Source of the DNA: Gammaproteobacteria bacterium
GTDB lineage: Bacteria; Pseudomonadota; Gammaproteobacteria; JAURND01
Assembly: GCA_035546635.1 (NCBI GenBank)
Contig: DASZWJ010000044.1
Coordinates: 1 to 64,000 of the forward strand
DNA: 64,000 nt
Direction of reading: 5' to 3'
The first letter of the stretch is position 1. Every line of letters begins with the position of its first letter. The notes under the pieces are model-generated. The model was not told the origin of the DNA. It worked only from the letters and a program-made list of their open reading frames with translations, and did not search any database. Below are positions 1-9,111 of this stretch, in pieces. The translations under genes were made by a program, and so were the position numbers.

Positions 1-98
1 ATCTTTTTAAAGTGGATGGTGTTTTTAGCTCAATAAATGGCGCTGGTTTTGTGGACATATATTTCTCCAAAATGTTTTATATTTTGAGGAGAGTTTAA

Positions 99-1281
99 AT
101 GTTTGATGCGTGGTTATTAGGTGGGATTATTAGGGGTTTACGAATGAACAAACATTAGAAGAAATTATTGCATTAATACCAGGACATGTTTATTGGAAAG
201 ATAGGAATGGAATTTACTTAGGATGTAATAACCTACAGGCAAAGAATCTTGGTCTTAATGATAGAAATGAAATAGTTGGAAAGACAGATTTCGATCTGAC
301 TCATGATAAAAAATTAGCTGAAATTTTCAGAGAAAATGATCTCCTTGTAATCAATTCTGGCAAAGGTATTTCTGTCGAAGAAACCGTAATAATTAACAAT
401 CACTCCGTCGCTATGCTAAGCGAAAAAGTACCTTTAAAAAATAAAAACGGGGTTACAATTGGGATGGTAGGTATTTCTGTCGATGTTACTGAGCTTAAAA
501 ATACAAAAGATAAGCTAAAAATAGCAGAAGAACGGGTCGCCGGCATGGTATCTGTCGGTGCCAACGTAGCCCATGAGCTGCGCACACCACTTTCAGCTAT
601 CGAGATGGGTATAAGTGGTGTTAGGAAGTACTTACCCTCTCTCATTGATGGTTATGAAATGGCAAAACAGCATAATCTTCCAGTTGACTTTATCCTACCA
701 CACCACTACGAAATACTATCGACGTTACTAGACGATATTGAATCAGAAACAAACTACTCTAATACCATTATTAACATCATTTTAATGAACGTTAAACAAG
801 ATAGAATATCTCCCTTTAACTTCCAAATAAATTCCATCAGTCAATGTGTAGACGAAGCCATACGCCGTTACCCATTTAAATCAAAAGAAATGGCGCTAAT
901 AAAATGGAATCACGATGTGGATTTCTCATTTAACGGAGACAAGATGTTAATGATTCATATTCTGTTTAATCTCCTAAAAAATGCCCTATATTTCATTGAA
1001 GCCGAGGGAAAAGGAGACATTACCATATGTGCGAAAATGGAAATAATGCTAATATATTATACTTTAAAGATACCGCAAAGGGCATACCTGAAGATGGTAT
1101 GTCCCGATTGTTTGAGAAATTTTATACCACCACCACTAATGGAACTGGTTTAGGGCTACCATTTTGTAAGATGGTAATGGAAATGTTCCAAGGGCATATA
1201 AGTTGCACGTCAAAATATGGTGAGTTTACGCAGTTTAGCCTTAGTTTCCCAAACGTTAATGAAAAAGGAAGTCAGCAATGA
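99..1281 (+). pseudogene. PAS-domain sensor histidine kinase, CqsS/LqsS-like, broken by two frameshifts
   Basis: Reading with two frame changes gives a kinase of about 394 residues: a PAS domain (LIPGHVYWKDRNGIYLGCNN onward), an H box (ANVAHELRTPLSAIE), an N box (FNLLKNALYFI), a G1 box (DTAKGIPED, with Ala where Gly is usual) and a G2 box (GTGLGLPFCKMV). ATG 99 has AGGAG seven bases upstream; ATG 144 in the same frame also has AGGGG upstream. The frame then meets TAG at 156, while the PAS domain is open in another frame from 134. The ATPase half changes frame again near 1029. Adding one G after 146 and one G after 1029 would restore the whole protein. The stop overlaps the response-regulator start (ATGA), so the pair was one operon. 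The CqsS/LqsS resemblance is family knowledge, not a search result. No transmembrane sensor is visible. Confidence 0.8.
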
Positions 1282-2297
1282 AAAAATTTGAATTACCCTG
1301 TCTCTATTACCCCACAACTGCTGTCATAATAGATGACGATGAAATATTTTTAAAAAATACCGCGCTTGAATTAGATTCAGATATACACTACAAAACATAT
1401 CAAGACCCTTTACGAGCTTTAAACGATTTAAAAAAATTAAAATCTCAAAATAAATTACTTTCACACGCCATCACTTTAAACACTGACGACTCCTTGGAAG
1501 GTGGTCAGTACCCGATGAACCTTAACATTTCGTCTATTTTCAAAGAAGCCTACAATAAAAATCCATACGAAGAAGTATCTGTCGTAGTGGTTGATTACTC
1601 TATGCCACAAATGAATGGCGCACACCTCCTCGAACAATTAGTTGATATTCCTATACAGAAAATCACGTTAACCGGACAAGCCGATGAAGCGTTTGCAGTT
1701 AAATTATTTAATGATGGAATTATAGATAAGTTTATACCTAAGGGTTCCCAGTCGTTAAAAAAAACTCTAAACGAGAGTATTCAGGATTTACGAAAAAAGT
1801 ATTTTCATGGTCTATCTGATATTATTTTAAAATCACTATCTCTACAATCTGAATTCTATTTTTTTGATCCTGCATTTATTAAATTTTTCAATCATATTTT
1901 GGCTGGTATATCTATCCCTAGCTATTACTTAATAGAAACTTCCGGTAGCTTCTTAATCCTCGATCATAATGCTTCGCCGACGTGGCTATTAGTTAGATCA
2001 GAAGATGAAACATTGGAATTTGCCCAGCAGGCAGAAGCAGAAGGTGCGCCAATGGAAATTGTTAACCCAATAAAAAATGGAGAGAAAATTTCGTATTTTA
2101 ATGATTTTGATGAATACGTAGATGCTACGCAAGGCCATTGGGAAAAATATCTATACCCAGCAAAAGAACTTCTTGGAGAAAAAAAATACAGGTATGCTTT
2201 AGCAAATAACCTCCCTGGCTTTCCACTAAACAAAGATAAAATTCTGTCGTTTAATGAGTATTTAAAGAGTAGCTTATCGGCTCAACATATTAAGTAG
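1278..2297 (+). CDS. Response regulator with atypical output domain (LqsR-like)
   Basis: A 339-residue protein. The N-terminal receiver has an acidic cluster (DDD at 19-21), a probable phospho-acceptor Asp106 in VVVVDYSMP, a Thr/Ser position in ITLTGQ and a conserved Lys in FIPKG. Between strand 1 and Asp106 there are about 85 residues, some 30-40 more than a standard receiver, so the domain carries an insertion. The C-terminal ~170 residues show no helix-turn-helix, GGDEF or EAL motif. A receiver with a non-DNA-binding output domain of this length resembles Legionella LqsR; this is a tentative link. It overlaps the kinase stop by four bases, so it is the cognate regulator, and it is intact although the kinase is broken. 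Confidence 0.8.
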   Translation: MKKFELPCLYYPTTAVIIDDDEIFLKNTALELDSDIHYKTYQDPLRALNDLKKLKSQNKLLSHAITLNTDDSLEGGQYPMNLNISSIFKEAYNKNPYEEVSVVVVDYSMPQMNGAHLLEQLVDIPIQKITLTGQADEAFAVKLFNDGIIDKFIPKGSQSLKKTLNESIQDLRKKYFHGLSDIILKSLSLQSEFYFFDPAFIKFFNHILAGISIPSYYLIETSGSFLILDHNASPTWLLVRSEDETLEFAQQAEAEGAPMEIVNPIKNGEKISYFNDFDEYVDATQGHWEKYLYPAKELLGEKKYRYALANNLPGFPLNKDKILSFNEYLKSSLSAQHIK

Positions 2298-2365
2298 CTA
2301 GATAAAGCAACTTGAGTGCTAAAGAAAGTTTATAACTAACCACAAATACAACCTATCATAAGGGT

Positions 2366-2387
2366 AGAGCATTTTCAATGCTCTTTA
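2366..2387 (+). terminator. Possible weak terminator after the response regulator
   Basis: A seven-base-pair stem (AGAGCAT/ATGCTCT) with a five-base loop is followed by only a short T run, about 70 bases after the stop codon. Confidence 0.35.
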
Positions 2388-2437
2388 ACTCTGCAAAAAC
2401 AGGCTAAAGAACTGGGAGTTAAATCAGTTTTGTTCAT

Positions 2438-3637
2438 TTAAGACACTCTACAAAACACCGCCTTCAGATAATCCGTTTCTACAATAGCCGGATGTACCGG
2501 ATGGTCTGCGGCCTGATGTCCTTGTGCCACAATCTGTATCAAGCGCTTGTGCTTTACGCCCGCTGCTTGCACAGATTGAATTAATTGTTCTTTCGTAAAA
2601 TGTTGCGAACAAGAAGCTGAAATTAAAAAGCCGTCTTTTTGTAACAAGCGCATGGCTAGTTCATTGACGCGTTGATATGCAATTAAACCTGCGGCTATAT
2701 CTTTACGTTTTTTTATAAAAGCCGGCGGGTCAATAATAATCACATCGAATTTTTCGGCGCTGTCATTTAAGGCTTTTAATTGTGCAAATACATCTCCTTG
2801 CCGAGTATAAACACGATCCTGCACGTGATTTAATACCGCATTAGTCTGTAGCATCTCCAGTGCTTGAGATGAACTGTCGATTGAGCAAACTTCTTTAGCG
2901 CCATTGACTGCAGCTTGTATTCCCCAACCACCGACATAGCTGAATAAATCCAATACCCGCTTACCTGAAACATAACGCGATAATTGCGCTCTATTTTCGC
3001 GATGATCGTAAAACCAGCCAGTCTTTTGACCAGTCCAAGGAGAAATCGAAAAAGCTACGCCATTTTCTTCTAGCGTCAAAATCTTTGGGACTTGTCCATA
3101 GGCTTCCTGCACATATTCAGGCAAACCCTCCACCGCGCGCATACCATGATCGTTACGTAATAAAATCGCGCGTGGATTAATCTCCTGTTTGAGTGCCTGT
3201 ATAATTTGGTTTTGTAATAATTCCATACCATAAGTGGTGATCTGTACCACCAGTATGTCATCATAACGGTCAACAATTAAACCAGGCAAAGCATCACTTT
3301 CTGCATAGATCAAGCGATAAAATGGTTTAGAAAAAAGTGCCGTGCGCAATGCCAATGCCTGTTGTATGCGCCGTGCAATCTCCGTCTGATCGAAAGTGAG
3401 TGCCACACCATAGGTCAACAACCGTGCGCACAACAGTGTATGCGGATTGATATATCCTAATCCTAAGGCTTTGCCATCATGACGTTCTATAACGACAAGC
3501 TGTCCTGGTTGAAAATGTTTAAGCGGCGTTTGGGCGACATCAATTTCGTTACTGTAAATCCACAGATGTCCCATTTGCAGACGGGTATCTTCGCGTTTTT
3601 TTAGACGTAAGGGCGCGGGGACAGGCAGGAAGCTCAT
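2438..3637 (-). CDS. rlmI: 23S rRNA (cytosine1962-C5)-methyltransferase RlmI family
   Basis: A 399-residue SAM-dependent methyltransferase, the usual length for RlmI/YccW. The N-terminus (about 8-75) is PUA-like (GHLWIYSNEID at 23-33). Then follow KTGWFYDHRENR (205-216), the SAM-binding motif LDLFSYVGGWGI (229-240), the catalytic loop IIDPPAF (301-307) and a Cys-containing ASCSQHF motif near the C-terminus. In this family the enzyme methylates C1962 of 23S rRNA. The ATG overlaps the dapB stop by one base (TAATG), so it is translated from the dapB transcript, a functionally unrelated pairing. Other RlmI-like m5C methyltransferases share these motifs, so the target base is family inference. Confidence 0.85.
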   Translation of the reverse strand: MSFLPVPAPLRLKKREDTRLQMGHLWIYSNEIDVAQTPLKHFQPGQLVVIERHDGKALGLGYINPHTLLCARLLTYGVALTFDQTEIARRIQQALALRTALFSKPFYRLIYAESDALPGLIVDRYDDILVVQITTYGMELLQNQIIQALKQEINPRAILLRNDHGMRAVEGLPEYVQEAYGQVPKILTLEENGVAFSISPWTGQKTGWFYDHRENRAQLSRYVSGKRVLDLFSYVGGWGIQAAVNGAKEVCSIDSSSQALEMLQTNAVLNHVQDRVYTRQGDVFAQLKALNDSAEKFDVIIIDPPAFIKKRKDIAAGLIAYQRVNELAMRLLQKDGFLISASCSQHFTKEQLIQSVQAAGVKHKRLIQIVAQGHQAADHPVHPAIVETDYLKAVFCRVS

Positions 3638-4368
3638 TACAAAATATGCTCTAATCCATAAACGAGTGTTTCAAGTTCAAGGACTTTATGACAGGCAAGA
3701 CAAACCCCGGGCATAAAAGCTGAACGGTTCAGTGTGTCATGACGCAATGTCAATGTTTGTCCCATGCCACCAAAAATCACTTCTTCGTGCGCAACTAAAC
3801 CTGGCAAACGTATAGAATGAATAGGAATACCTTGATACCTTGCGCCTCTTGCACCTTTGTGCAGTTCTTTTTCAGCAGGATTGACGGGTACTTCTGCCTT
3901 GACGGCAGAAATTATTTCAGCCGTGTGCAGTGCTGTTCCAGAAGGCGCATCTATTTTTTGGTTATGATGTAATTCGAGAATTTCCACATCAGGAAAATAA
4001 CGCGCACATTCCTTCGCACAGCGCATCAACAACACAGCGCCAATGGAAAAATTCGGTGCAACTATCCCACCTAGTTTTTTTTCAGCACAACGTTGTGTCA
4101 GCAGAGCGAGTTGATCTGGTGATAAGCCGCTAGTGCCGATGACTGGATGCGCATCTGCTGCAATAATTTTTGCTGCATTGTCAAAAGCTGTGGTTGCGAT
4201 GGTAAAGTCGACGACAACTTGCGCCTGGTTATTTTTTATCATACTGGACAAATCATCGCCTCTACCGGCCATACCCACCAGCTGCAAACCAGGTGAATTT
4301 TTGATAGCCATACAAGCTTCTGCGCCCATTTTACCCGAAGCGCCATTGACTAATATACGTATTGCCAT
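3637..4368 (-). CDS. dapB: 4-hydroxy-tetrahydrodipicolinate reductase
   Basis: Reduces 4-hydroxy-tetrahydrodipicolinate with NAD(P)H in the diaminopimelate/lysine pathway, supplying peptidoglycan. The 243-residue protein has the dinucleotide-binding motif VNGASGKMG (7-15), GTSGLS (78-83), VAPNFSIGA (103-111) and the substrate/catalytic signature ELHHNQKIDAPSGTA (132-146) with the His pair at 134-135 and Lys138. The length is slightly short compared with E. coli DapB but normal for the family. It is followed without a gap by rlmI (one-base overlap). A palindromic repeat lies upstream. Confidence 0.95.
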   Translation of the reverse strand: MAIRILVNGASGKMGAEACMAIKNSPGLQLVGMAGRGDDLSSMIKNNQAQVVVDFTIATTAFDNAAKIIAADAHPVIGTSGLSPDQLALLTQRCAEKKLGGIVAPNFSIGAVLLMRCAKECARYFPDVEILELHHNQKIDAPSGTALHTAEIISAVKAEVPVNPAEKELHKGARGARYQGIPIHSIRLPGLVAHEEVIFGGMGQTLTLRHDTLNRSAFMPGVCLACHKVLELETLVYGLEHIL

Positions 4369-4400
4369 TTACTTAATCCCAAAAAAATAAAATCCTTCTC

Positions 4401-4525
4401 TCCAACGCTCACGTCGTCCCACTGTCATTAAGTTACACCGCAACCCCCTCTCCCTAACCCTCTCCCACAAGGGGAGAGGAGATACAGTGCTTAACTTAAT
4501 GTCAGTGGGACGACGTGAGCGTGGA
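4401..4525. repeat. MITE-like palindromic element upstream of dapB
   Basis: Two arms of about 34 bases (4401-4435 and 4492-4525) are nearly perfect inverted copies, both containing CGTCGTCCCACTGTCATTAA or its complement. The centre holds the CTCCCACAAGGGGAG palindrome found at many other sites in the window. It has no coding capacity. Confidence 0.85.
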
Positions 4526-4574
4526 GCGAAAGATTTAATGCTAACGATGAATGAACCTGTTAAAAATAAATTGT

Positions 4575-4844
4575 CTAATTATTTAATAATAACTCAATCA
4601 TATCTTCATGAAAATACAGTCTCGCCACTTCAATGGGTGTAACGCCATCTGCAGTTTCCGCATCAATTTCTGCACCAGCTCTTATCAATACTTTGGCACT
4701 TTGCAAAGAATTATGTTGGGCAGCAAAATGTAACGGTGTCACCATTGCAGAATCTTCATATTGATTAGGATGAATCCCGGAGTGCAATAGTTCTTCGACA
4801 CGAACTGCATCATCCGCTTTTACTGCTTCTATGAAATACTCCAT
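4575..4844 (-). CDS. Small ankyrin-repeat protein
   Basis: An 89-residue protein made almost wholly of ankyrin repeats: a degenerate first repeat (1-30), a clear second one with TPLHFAAQHNSLQSAKVLI (36-54) and AGAEIDAETADG, and a third with TPIEVARLYFHEDMIELLL. There is no signal peptide or membrane segment. Ankyrin repeats bind proteins, and Legionellales use many as host-directed effectors, but such a short repeat-only protein may equally be a cytoplasmic binder. It is monocistronic, between a palindromic repeat and doxX. Its partner is unknown. Confidence 0.8.
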   Translation of the reverse strand: MEYFIEAVKADDAVRVEELLHSGIHPNQYEDSAMVTPLHFAAQHNSLQSAKVLIRAGAEIDAETADGVTPIEVARLYFHEDMIELLLNN

Positions 4845-5072
4845 ATTTCCCCCAATTTGGATTTATAAATTATTAAAAATGCTAGGAAATTTTAACGCTT
4901 TTGGGGAGCAATGTCAGTCGAAATTTTATAAATACAGCAATTTGCCAGGGATATGCTAGACTGAAAGAAATGGTCTGCTTTCGCTAAGCAAGACAAGGAA
5001 GTTTTAGATATATGACTAAATCAAAAACATTTTCATGCCAAGGGAGGGCGCTAAAAAAGAGAGGGAAACTTT

Positions 5073-5576
5073 ATGTTTATGAAAAATGTTGTAAGGTTTT
5101 TTGGTTTTTTAGGATCAATTAACAATTTTTTTGTGCCAATTGGGCATTTGCTTATTCGTTTATGGTTAGCCCATATTTTTTTCAGTGCTGGATTGGTAAA
5201 AATACAGACCTGGTTATCCACAGTTACATTATTTACTTATGAATACCATGTTCCGTTTCTGCCACCTGAGCTAGCTGCCGTGTTAGCAACTTTTATTGAG
5301 TTAGTCTGGCCAGTTTTGTTAGTTTTGGGATTAGGCGGACGTTTCATGTATTTCGTGCTTTTTGTCTATAACATCATCGCCGTGATATCTTATCCTTATC
5401 TGTTAACAGCTGTCGGTTATGCCGGCCTGCAGCAACATATTAATTGGGGATTATTAATTATGATGCTGATGTTTTATGGCTCAGGTAAGTTATCTTTAGA
5501 CTATTTGCTGCAGCGGAAATTTGGGCATGCCGCCACGGATACTAAATTAAAAGAAACGCGTGATCCTGTGGCTTGA
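5073..5576 (+). CDS. DoxX family membrane protein
   Basis: A 167-residue integral membrane protein with about four hydrophobic segments. The DoxX signature is visible in LLIRLWLAHIFFSAGLVKIQ (26-45) and in the Pro/Glu segment VPFLPPELAAVLATFIELVWPVLLVLG. DoxX proteins are associated with redox or respiratory membrane functions, but the biochemical role is mostly unsettled. A purine-rich GAGAGGGA lies upstream of the ATG. No usual partner genes are adjacent. A short overlapping ORF begins upstream at 5012 (see rejected items). Confidence 0.85.
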   Translation: MFMKNVVRFFGFLGSINNFFVPIGHLLIRLWLAHIFFSAGLVKIQTWLSTVTLFTYEYHVPFLPPELAAVLATFIELVWPVLLVLGLGGRFMYFVLFVYNIIAVISYPYLLTAVGYAGLQQHINWGLLIMMLMFYGSGKLSLDYLLQRKFGHAATDTKLKETRDPVA

Positions 5577-5588
5577 TGTGGACAAGTT

Positions 5589-5615
5589 CTCACCCCCTTT
5601 AAAAAAGGGGGTGAG
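5589..5615. repeat. C/G-run palindrome after doxX
   Basis: CTCACCCCCTTT and AAAGGGGGTGAG form a 12-base inverted repeat. The same motif recurs near 13104, 40258 and, without its ends, inside envC near 48840. It could also end doxX transcription. Confidence 0.7.
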
Positions 5616-5665
5616 CCATTTGCTCTGAGTCGATTTTTAATTAAATAAATTTTCTAAAATGCCTC

Positions 5666-6547
5666 ATGCACTTACCGCTTAAAAAACTCACCAACAAATT
5701 GCAAGCTTTTGCATTACTTATGCGCTGGCACCGTCCTATTGGTATTTTGTTATTACTTTGGCCAACGCTTTGGGCATTGTGTATCGCGGGAGCAGGTAAA
5801 CCTTCGCTTAAGTTAACGCTGGTATTTATTTGTGGGGTGGTTTTGATGCGTTCTGCCGGTTGTGTGATTAACGACTTTGCAGATCGACATTTTGACGGTG
5901 AAGTGACGCGTACCCGTAAACGCCCTATTGTGAGTGGGGAAGTTACTCCAGTTGAAGCTTTAATTTTGTTTGCCGTATTATGTGTTTTAGCAGCTGGATT
6001 ACTTTGGCCGTTAAATGCATCAGCGCGTCTACTTGCGATTCCGGCGGTGATTATCACGATAATTTACCCTTTTTTAAAACGCTTCACACATCTGCCGCAA
6101 TTAGTGCTGGGTATTGCTTTCAGCTGGGGAGTGCCAATGGCATTTGCCGCTACCATCGGGACAGTTACAACAACTGGCTGGTTGATATTTCTTATTGCCT
6201 GCATTTGGCCTGTCGCTTACGATACGCTTTACGCTATGGTGGACCGGCCGGATGATTTACGTATCGGCATAAAATCCACCGCCATTTTATTCGGCAATCA
6301 GGATATTAAAATGGTCGCCGCACTGCATACACTCCTGTTGCTTTTGCTGGTTGCTCTAGGCATCAGTCTTTCGTACCAATTTTATTATTATTTAGGCTTA
6401 TTCGCGGCGGCTGTGATGATGGGTTATCAGCAATATTTAATTAGAGATCGAAAACCAGAACGCTGTTTTCAAGCTTTTGTTAATAGCCAATGGGCGGGGT
6501 GTTTTATCTTGGTGGGGTTATGGTTAAATTATTTAATTCCAACTTGA
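5666..6547 (+). CDS. ubiA: 4-hydroxybenzoate octaprenyltransferase
   Basis: Attaches the polyprenyl tail to 4-hydroxybenzoate in the inner membrane, an early step of ubiquinone synthesis. The 293-residue polytopic protein has both Asp-rich motifs: NDFADRHFDGE (69-79, the NDxxDxxxD motif) and DRPDDLRIGIKSTA around 190-203. WHRPIGILLLLWPTLWAL (21-38) is the typical first helix. The start is internal to a short out-of-frame ATG at 5658. ubiD and a ubiH-like gene lie elsewhere in the window, so the pathway is scattered rather than in one operon. Confidence 0.95.
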   Translation: MHLPLKKLTNKLQAFALLMRWHRPIGILLLLWPTLWALCIAGAGKPSLKLTLVFICGVVLMRSAGCVINDFADRHFDGEVTRTRKRPIVSGEVTPVEALILFAVLCVLAAGLLWPLNASARLLAIPAVIITIIYPFLKRFTHLPQLVLGIAFSWGVPMAFAATIGTVTTTGWLIFLIACIWPVAYDTLYAMVDRPDDLRIGIKSTAILFGNQDIKMVAALHTLLLLLLVALGISLSYQFYYYLGLFAAAVMMGYQQYLIRDRKPERCFQAFVNSQWAGCFILVGLWLNYLIPT

Positions 6548-6617
6548 TATGCTGCTTGTTTGTAGGCTGTTGTTCAAAAGAAATTTAGCTTCCTGTACGA
6601 AAGTTAAGTACGATCCC

Positions 6618-8966
6618 TCAAAAAATTCTTGCCTCAGAATTCGTACCATCGGTTGAGTCCGCATCTGCAGCATCCATACTACCATCTTCGCCATCTCCCT
6701 CCTTAGGCAAATTATCCGCTTTAAATAGTTCAAAAATGGCATTCTGGTCTGGGTCAGCCGCCAACTGTCCAGTATCAGGATCTATGCGTGCAGTCACGAT
6801 ATCATCCGGGGGTGAAAGCGTCTGTTCAGGGGTGCCTGTCAATGCCGCTCGCATAAACTCTATCCAAACAGGTAAGGCGGCTTGAGCACCGTGTTCGTAT
6901 AAAGGCTTGGGCTGGTCATAACCCACCCACACGGTGGTGACAATACGCCGGTTAAAACCGGAAAACCAAGCATCTACTTGGCGCTGAGTGGTACCAGTTT
7001 TTCCTGCGAGATCATCACGTTTCAATACAGTTGCCGCATAGCCCGTTCCATGTTTTATGACATCTTGCAAAACATTGGTAACCAAATAGGCAATATCCGC
7101 ATCAATTGCGCGCGGTGCGGGAGGACTGGCGGGATCGGTGGCTGTCTGTGAGCCTGGTACGACCGGTTGATGTGCCGCATAAACTATTTTGCCATCAGCT
7201 GCTTTAATATACTGGATAAAATAAGGGTTAATGCGATAGCCGCCATTGGCAAACACGGCATAGCCCGCTGCCATTTGCAATGGCGTCACCTGCGCAGTGC
7301 CTAATGCCAGTGACAGTGAGGGTGGCAATACACTCTTATCAAATCCAAAGCGAGAAATATAATCTAAGGCATAAGGAATACCAACCAGCTGTAATAAACG
7401 CACCGTCAACACATTATAGGAATGGACTAATCCTAATCTAACTCGAGTAGGACCGTGGAATATGCCATCATCATTTCCTGGCCGCCATAGATTATTAGGA
7501 TCTCCGGTATCATTAATGGCAATGGGTGCGTCATTGATGACGGTGGACAATGTAAAACCTTTAGCTAATGCCGCAGCATAAATAAATGGCTTAAAACTAG
7601 AGCCGGGTTGGCGATTGGCTTGAATGGCGCGATTAAGGCCGGTTTCTGAATCTTTTAAACCGCCGACCAACGCCCAAACCGCACCGTCATCAGGGTTCAG
7701 CGCTACAATTGCGCCTTCCACTTTGGGAGTCTGTGCCAATTGCCATTGACCATTTTGCTGAACCACACGGATAACATCTCCTACGCGCGCAACATGAGCG
7801 GCATCTTTGCGACGTGTCCAGGCCATTCCCGACCAGGGAATCGTGACTACCCCACCATTGACTAGCATCGCTTTGATCGTGCGACCCGCAACTTCCATGA
7901 CCGCCGCAGGAATCAAATCATTCTCAATGGGGATATCCGATAATTTATCTTGCCATATGCCAAGGCGCGCCGGCACATGGCCTAAATTTCTTTCCGCACC
8001 GCGATAGCTCTTATGACGCCGCTCATAATCCACTAGGCCATTGCGTAAAGCTGCGTTGGCAGCCGCCTGCAAAGTGCTATTGATCGTCGTATAGACTGAC
8101 AGTCCATTGGTATAGCCATCATCACCAAATTGTTGATAGACCACATTGCGCACCATTTCTGCCATGTGAGGCGCCAATACGGTGGTTTTTGGACCATGGT
8201 AATAAGTTTCCACAGGTGATGATACTGCCTGTTGATAAGCATCTTTGCTGATATAGCCCAACTCCAACATACGCTGCAATACATGATCGCGACGCACTTT
8301 AGCGGCTTTGGGGTCGGTGATAGGGTTCTCTTTGGATGGCGCCTGCGGTAATCCAGCAATCATCGCCATTTCTGCCAGCGTTAATTCATTGAGTGATTTT
8401 CCATAATAAATTTGCGCAGCAGCTGATACGCCATAAGCATGCTGCCCTAAATAAATTTTATTGATGTAGAGTTCGAGGATTTTTTCTTTGCTGAAAGTGC
8501 TATTGATTTTTAGCGCTAACAAGATTTCATTGATTTTGCGGCTGAAGGTTTTTTCCGGTGTTAGGAAGAAATTACGCGCTACCTGCATGGTGATCGTGCT
8601 GGCGCCCTGGCTTTTTTGTCCCGTTATGATTAATTCACGGGCAGCACGGAGGATGCCAATGAAATCGACACCAGGGTGTTCAAAAAAACGCTGATCTTCG
8701 GTGGCAATCAAGCCTTGCAACAACGGTTTTGGGACTTCAGGCAATGTGACAGGATTACGCCGCATCGCACCATATTCACCAATTAATTGCCCATCGCTAG
8801 AGTAAATACGTAGAGGAATTTGTAATCGAGTGTCATTTAGGGTTTGCACATCAGGGAGTTGGAACACCATGTAGAAATAAACGCAACCCGCAAGAATAAG
8901 TACGCTAAAAAGTAGACTTAATAGCGTCATAAACATATGTCTAGCAATATAACGAAGGAATTTCAT
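6618..8966 (-). CDS. mrcA: Penicillin-binding protein 1A (bifunctional transglycosylase/transpeptidase)
   Basis: Polymerises and cross-links peptidoglycan at the inner membrane. The 782-residue protein has an N-terminal anchor (about 10-35), a GT51 transglycosylase domain with catalytic Glu90 in ATEDQRFFEHPGVD and QGASTITMQVARNFFL (120-135), then a transpeptidase domain with the serine motif SSFK (Ser456, Lys459), SYN (516-518) and KTGTT (656-660). The C-terminal ~30 residues are rich in Asp, Glu and Ser with no recognised fold. The gene stands alone, convergent with ubiA, and has a possible promoter at 9020-9047. Confidence 0.95.
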   Translation of the reverse strand: MKFLRYIARHMFMTLLSLLFSVLILAGCVYFYMVFQLPDVQTLNDTRLQIPLRIYSSDGQLIGEYGAMRRNPVTLPEVPKPLLQGLIATEDQRFFEHPGVDFIGILRAARELIITGQKSQGASTITMQVARNFFLTPEKTFSRKINEILLALKINSTFSKEKILELYINKIYLGQHAYGVSAAAQIYYGKSLNELTLAEMAMIAGLPQAPSKENPITDPKAAKVRRDHVLQRMLELGYISKDAYQQAVSSPVETYYHGPKTTVLAPHMAEMVRNVVYQQFGDDGYTNGLSVYTTINSTLQAAANAALRNGLVDYERRHKSYRGAERNLGHVPARLGIWQDKLSDIPIENDLIPAAVMEVAGRTIKAMLVNGGVVTIPWSGMAWTRRKDAAHVARVGDVIRVVQQNGQWQLAQTPKVEGAIVALNPDDGAVWALVGGLKDSETGLNRAIQANRQPGSSFKPFIYAAALAKGFTLSTVINDAPIAINDTGDPNNLWRPGNDDGIFHGPTRVRLGLVHSYNVLTVRLLQLVGIPYALDYISRFGFDKSVLPPSLSLALGTAQVTPLQMAAGYAVFANGGYRINPYFIQYIKAADGKIVYAAHQPVVPGSQTATDPASPPAPRAIDADIAYLVTNVLQDVIKHGTGYAATVLKRDDLAGKTGTTQRQVDAWFSGFNRRIVTTVWVGYDQPKPLYEHGAQAALPVWIEFMRAALTGTPEQTLSPPDDIVTARIDPDTGQLAADPDQNAIFELFKADNLPKEGDGEDGSMDAADADSTDGTNSEARIF

Positions 8967-9019
8967 CAGAACAGAAGCACAGGAGTAAAAGAAGGAATAA
9001 AACGCGGTGTCATTTTCAT

Positions 9020-9047
9020 ATCATAATTTAAAACAGACGAACAGCAA
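9020..9047 (-). promoter_or_regulatory. Possible sigma70 promoter of mrcA
   Basis: On the minus strand TTGCTG and TATGAT are separated by 16 bases and lie about 54 bases upstream of the mrcA start. The -10 matches five of six consensus bases and the -35 three of six. Confidence 0.3.
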
Positions 9048-9111
9048 TGTATCTTGGGGAGTTTAGCACAATATCTCGTGTCAAAGTAGTGAATTTTATT
9101 GGCTCTATATT

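Noticed and set aside
3-98. Open frame ending directly before the kinase start, possibly the tail of a preceding gene
   Set aside because: Only 31 codons are visible, with no recognisable motif; it could be chance. The window edge prevents a decision.
5012-5122. 36-codon ORF (starts MTKSKTFSC) overlapping the doxX start
   Set aside because: The ribosome site is too far from the ATG, and half of the ORF lies inside doxX in another frame.
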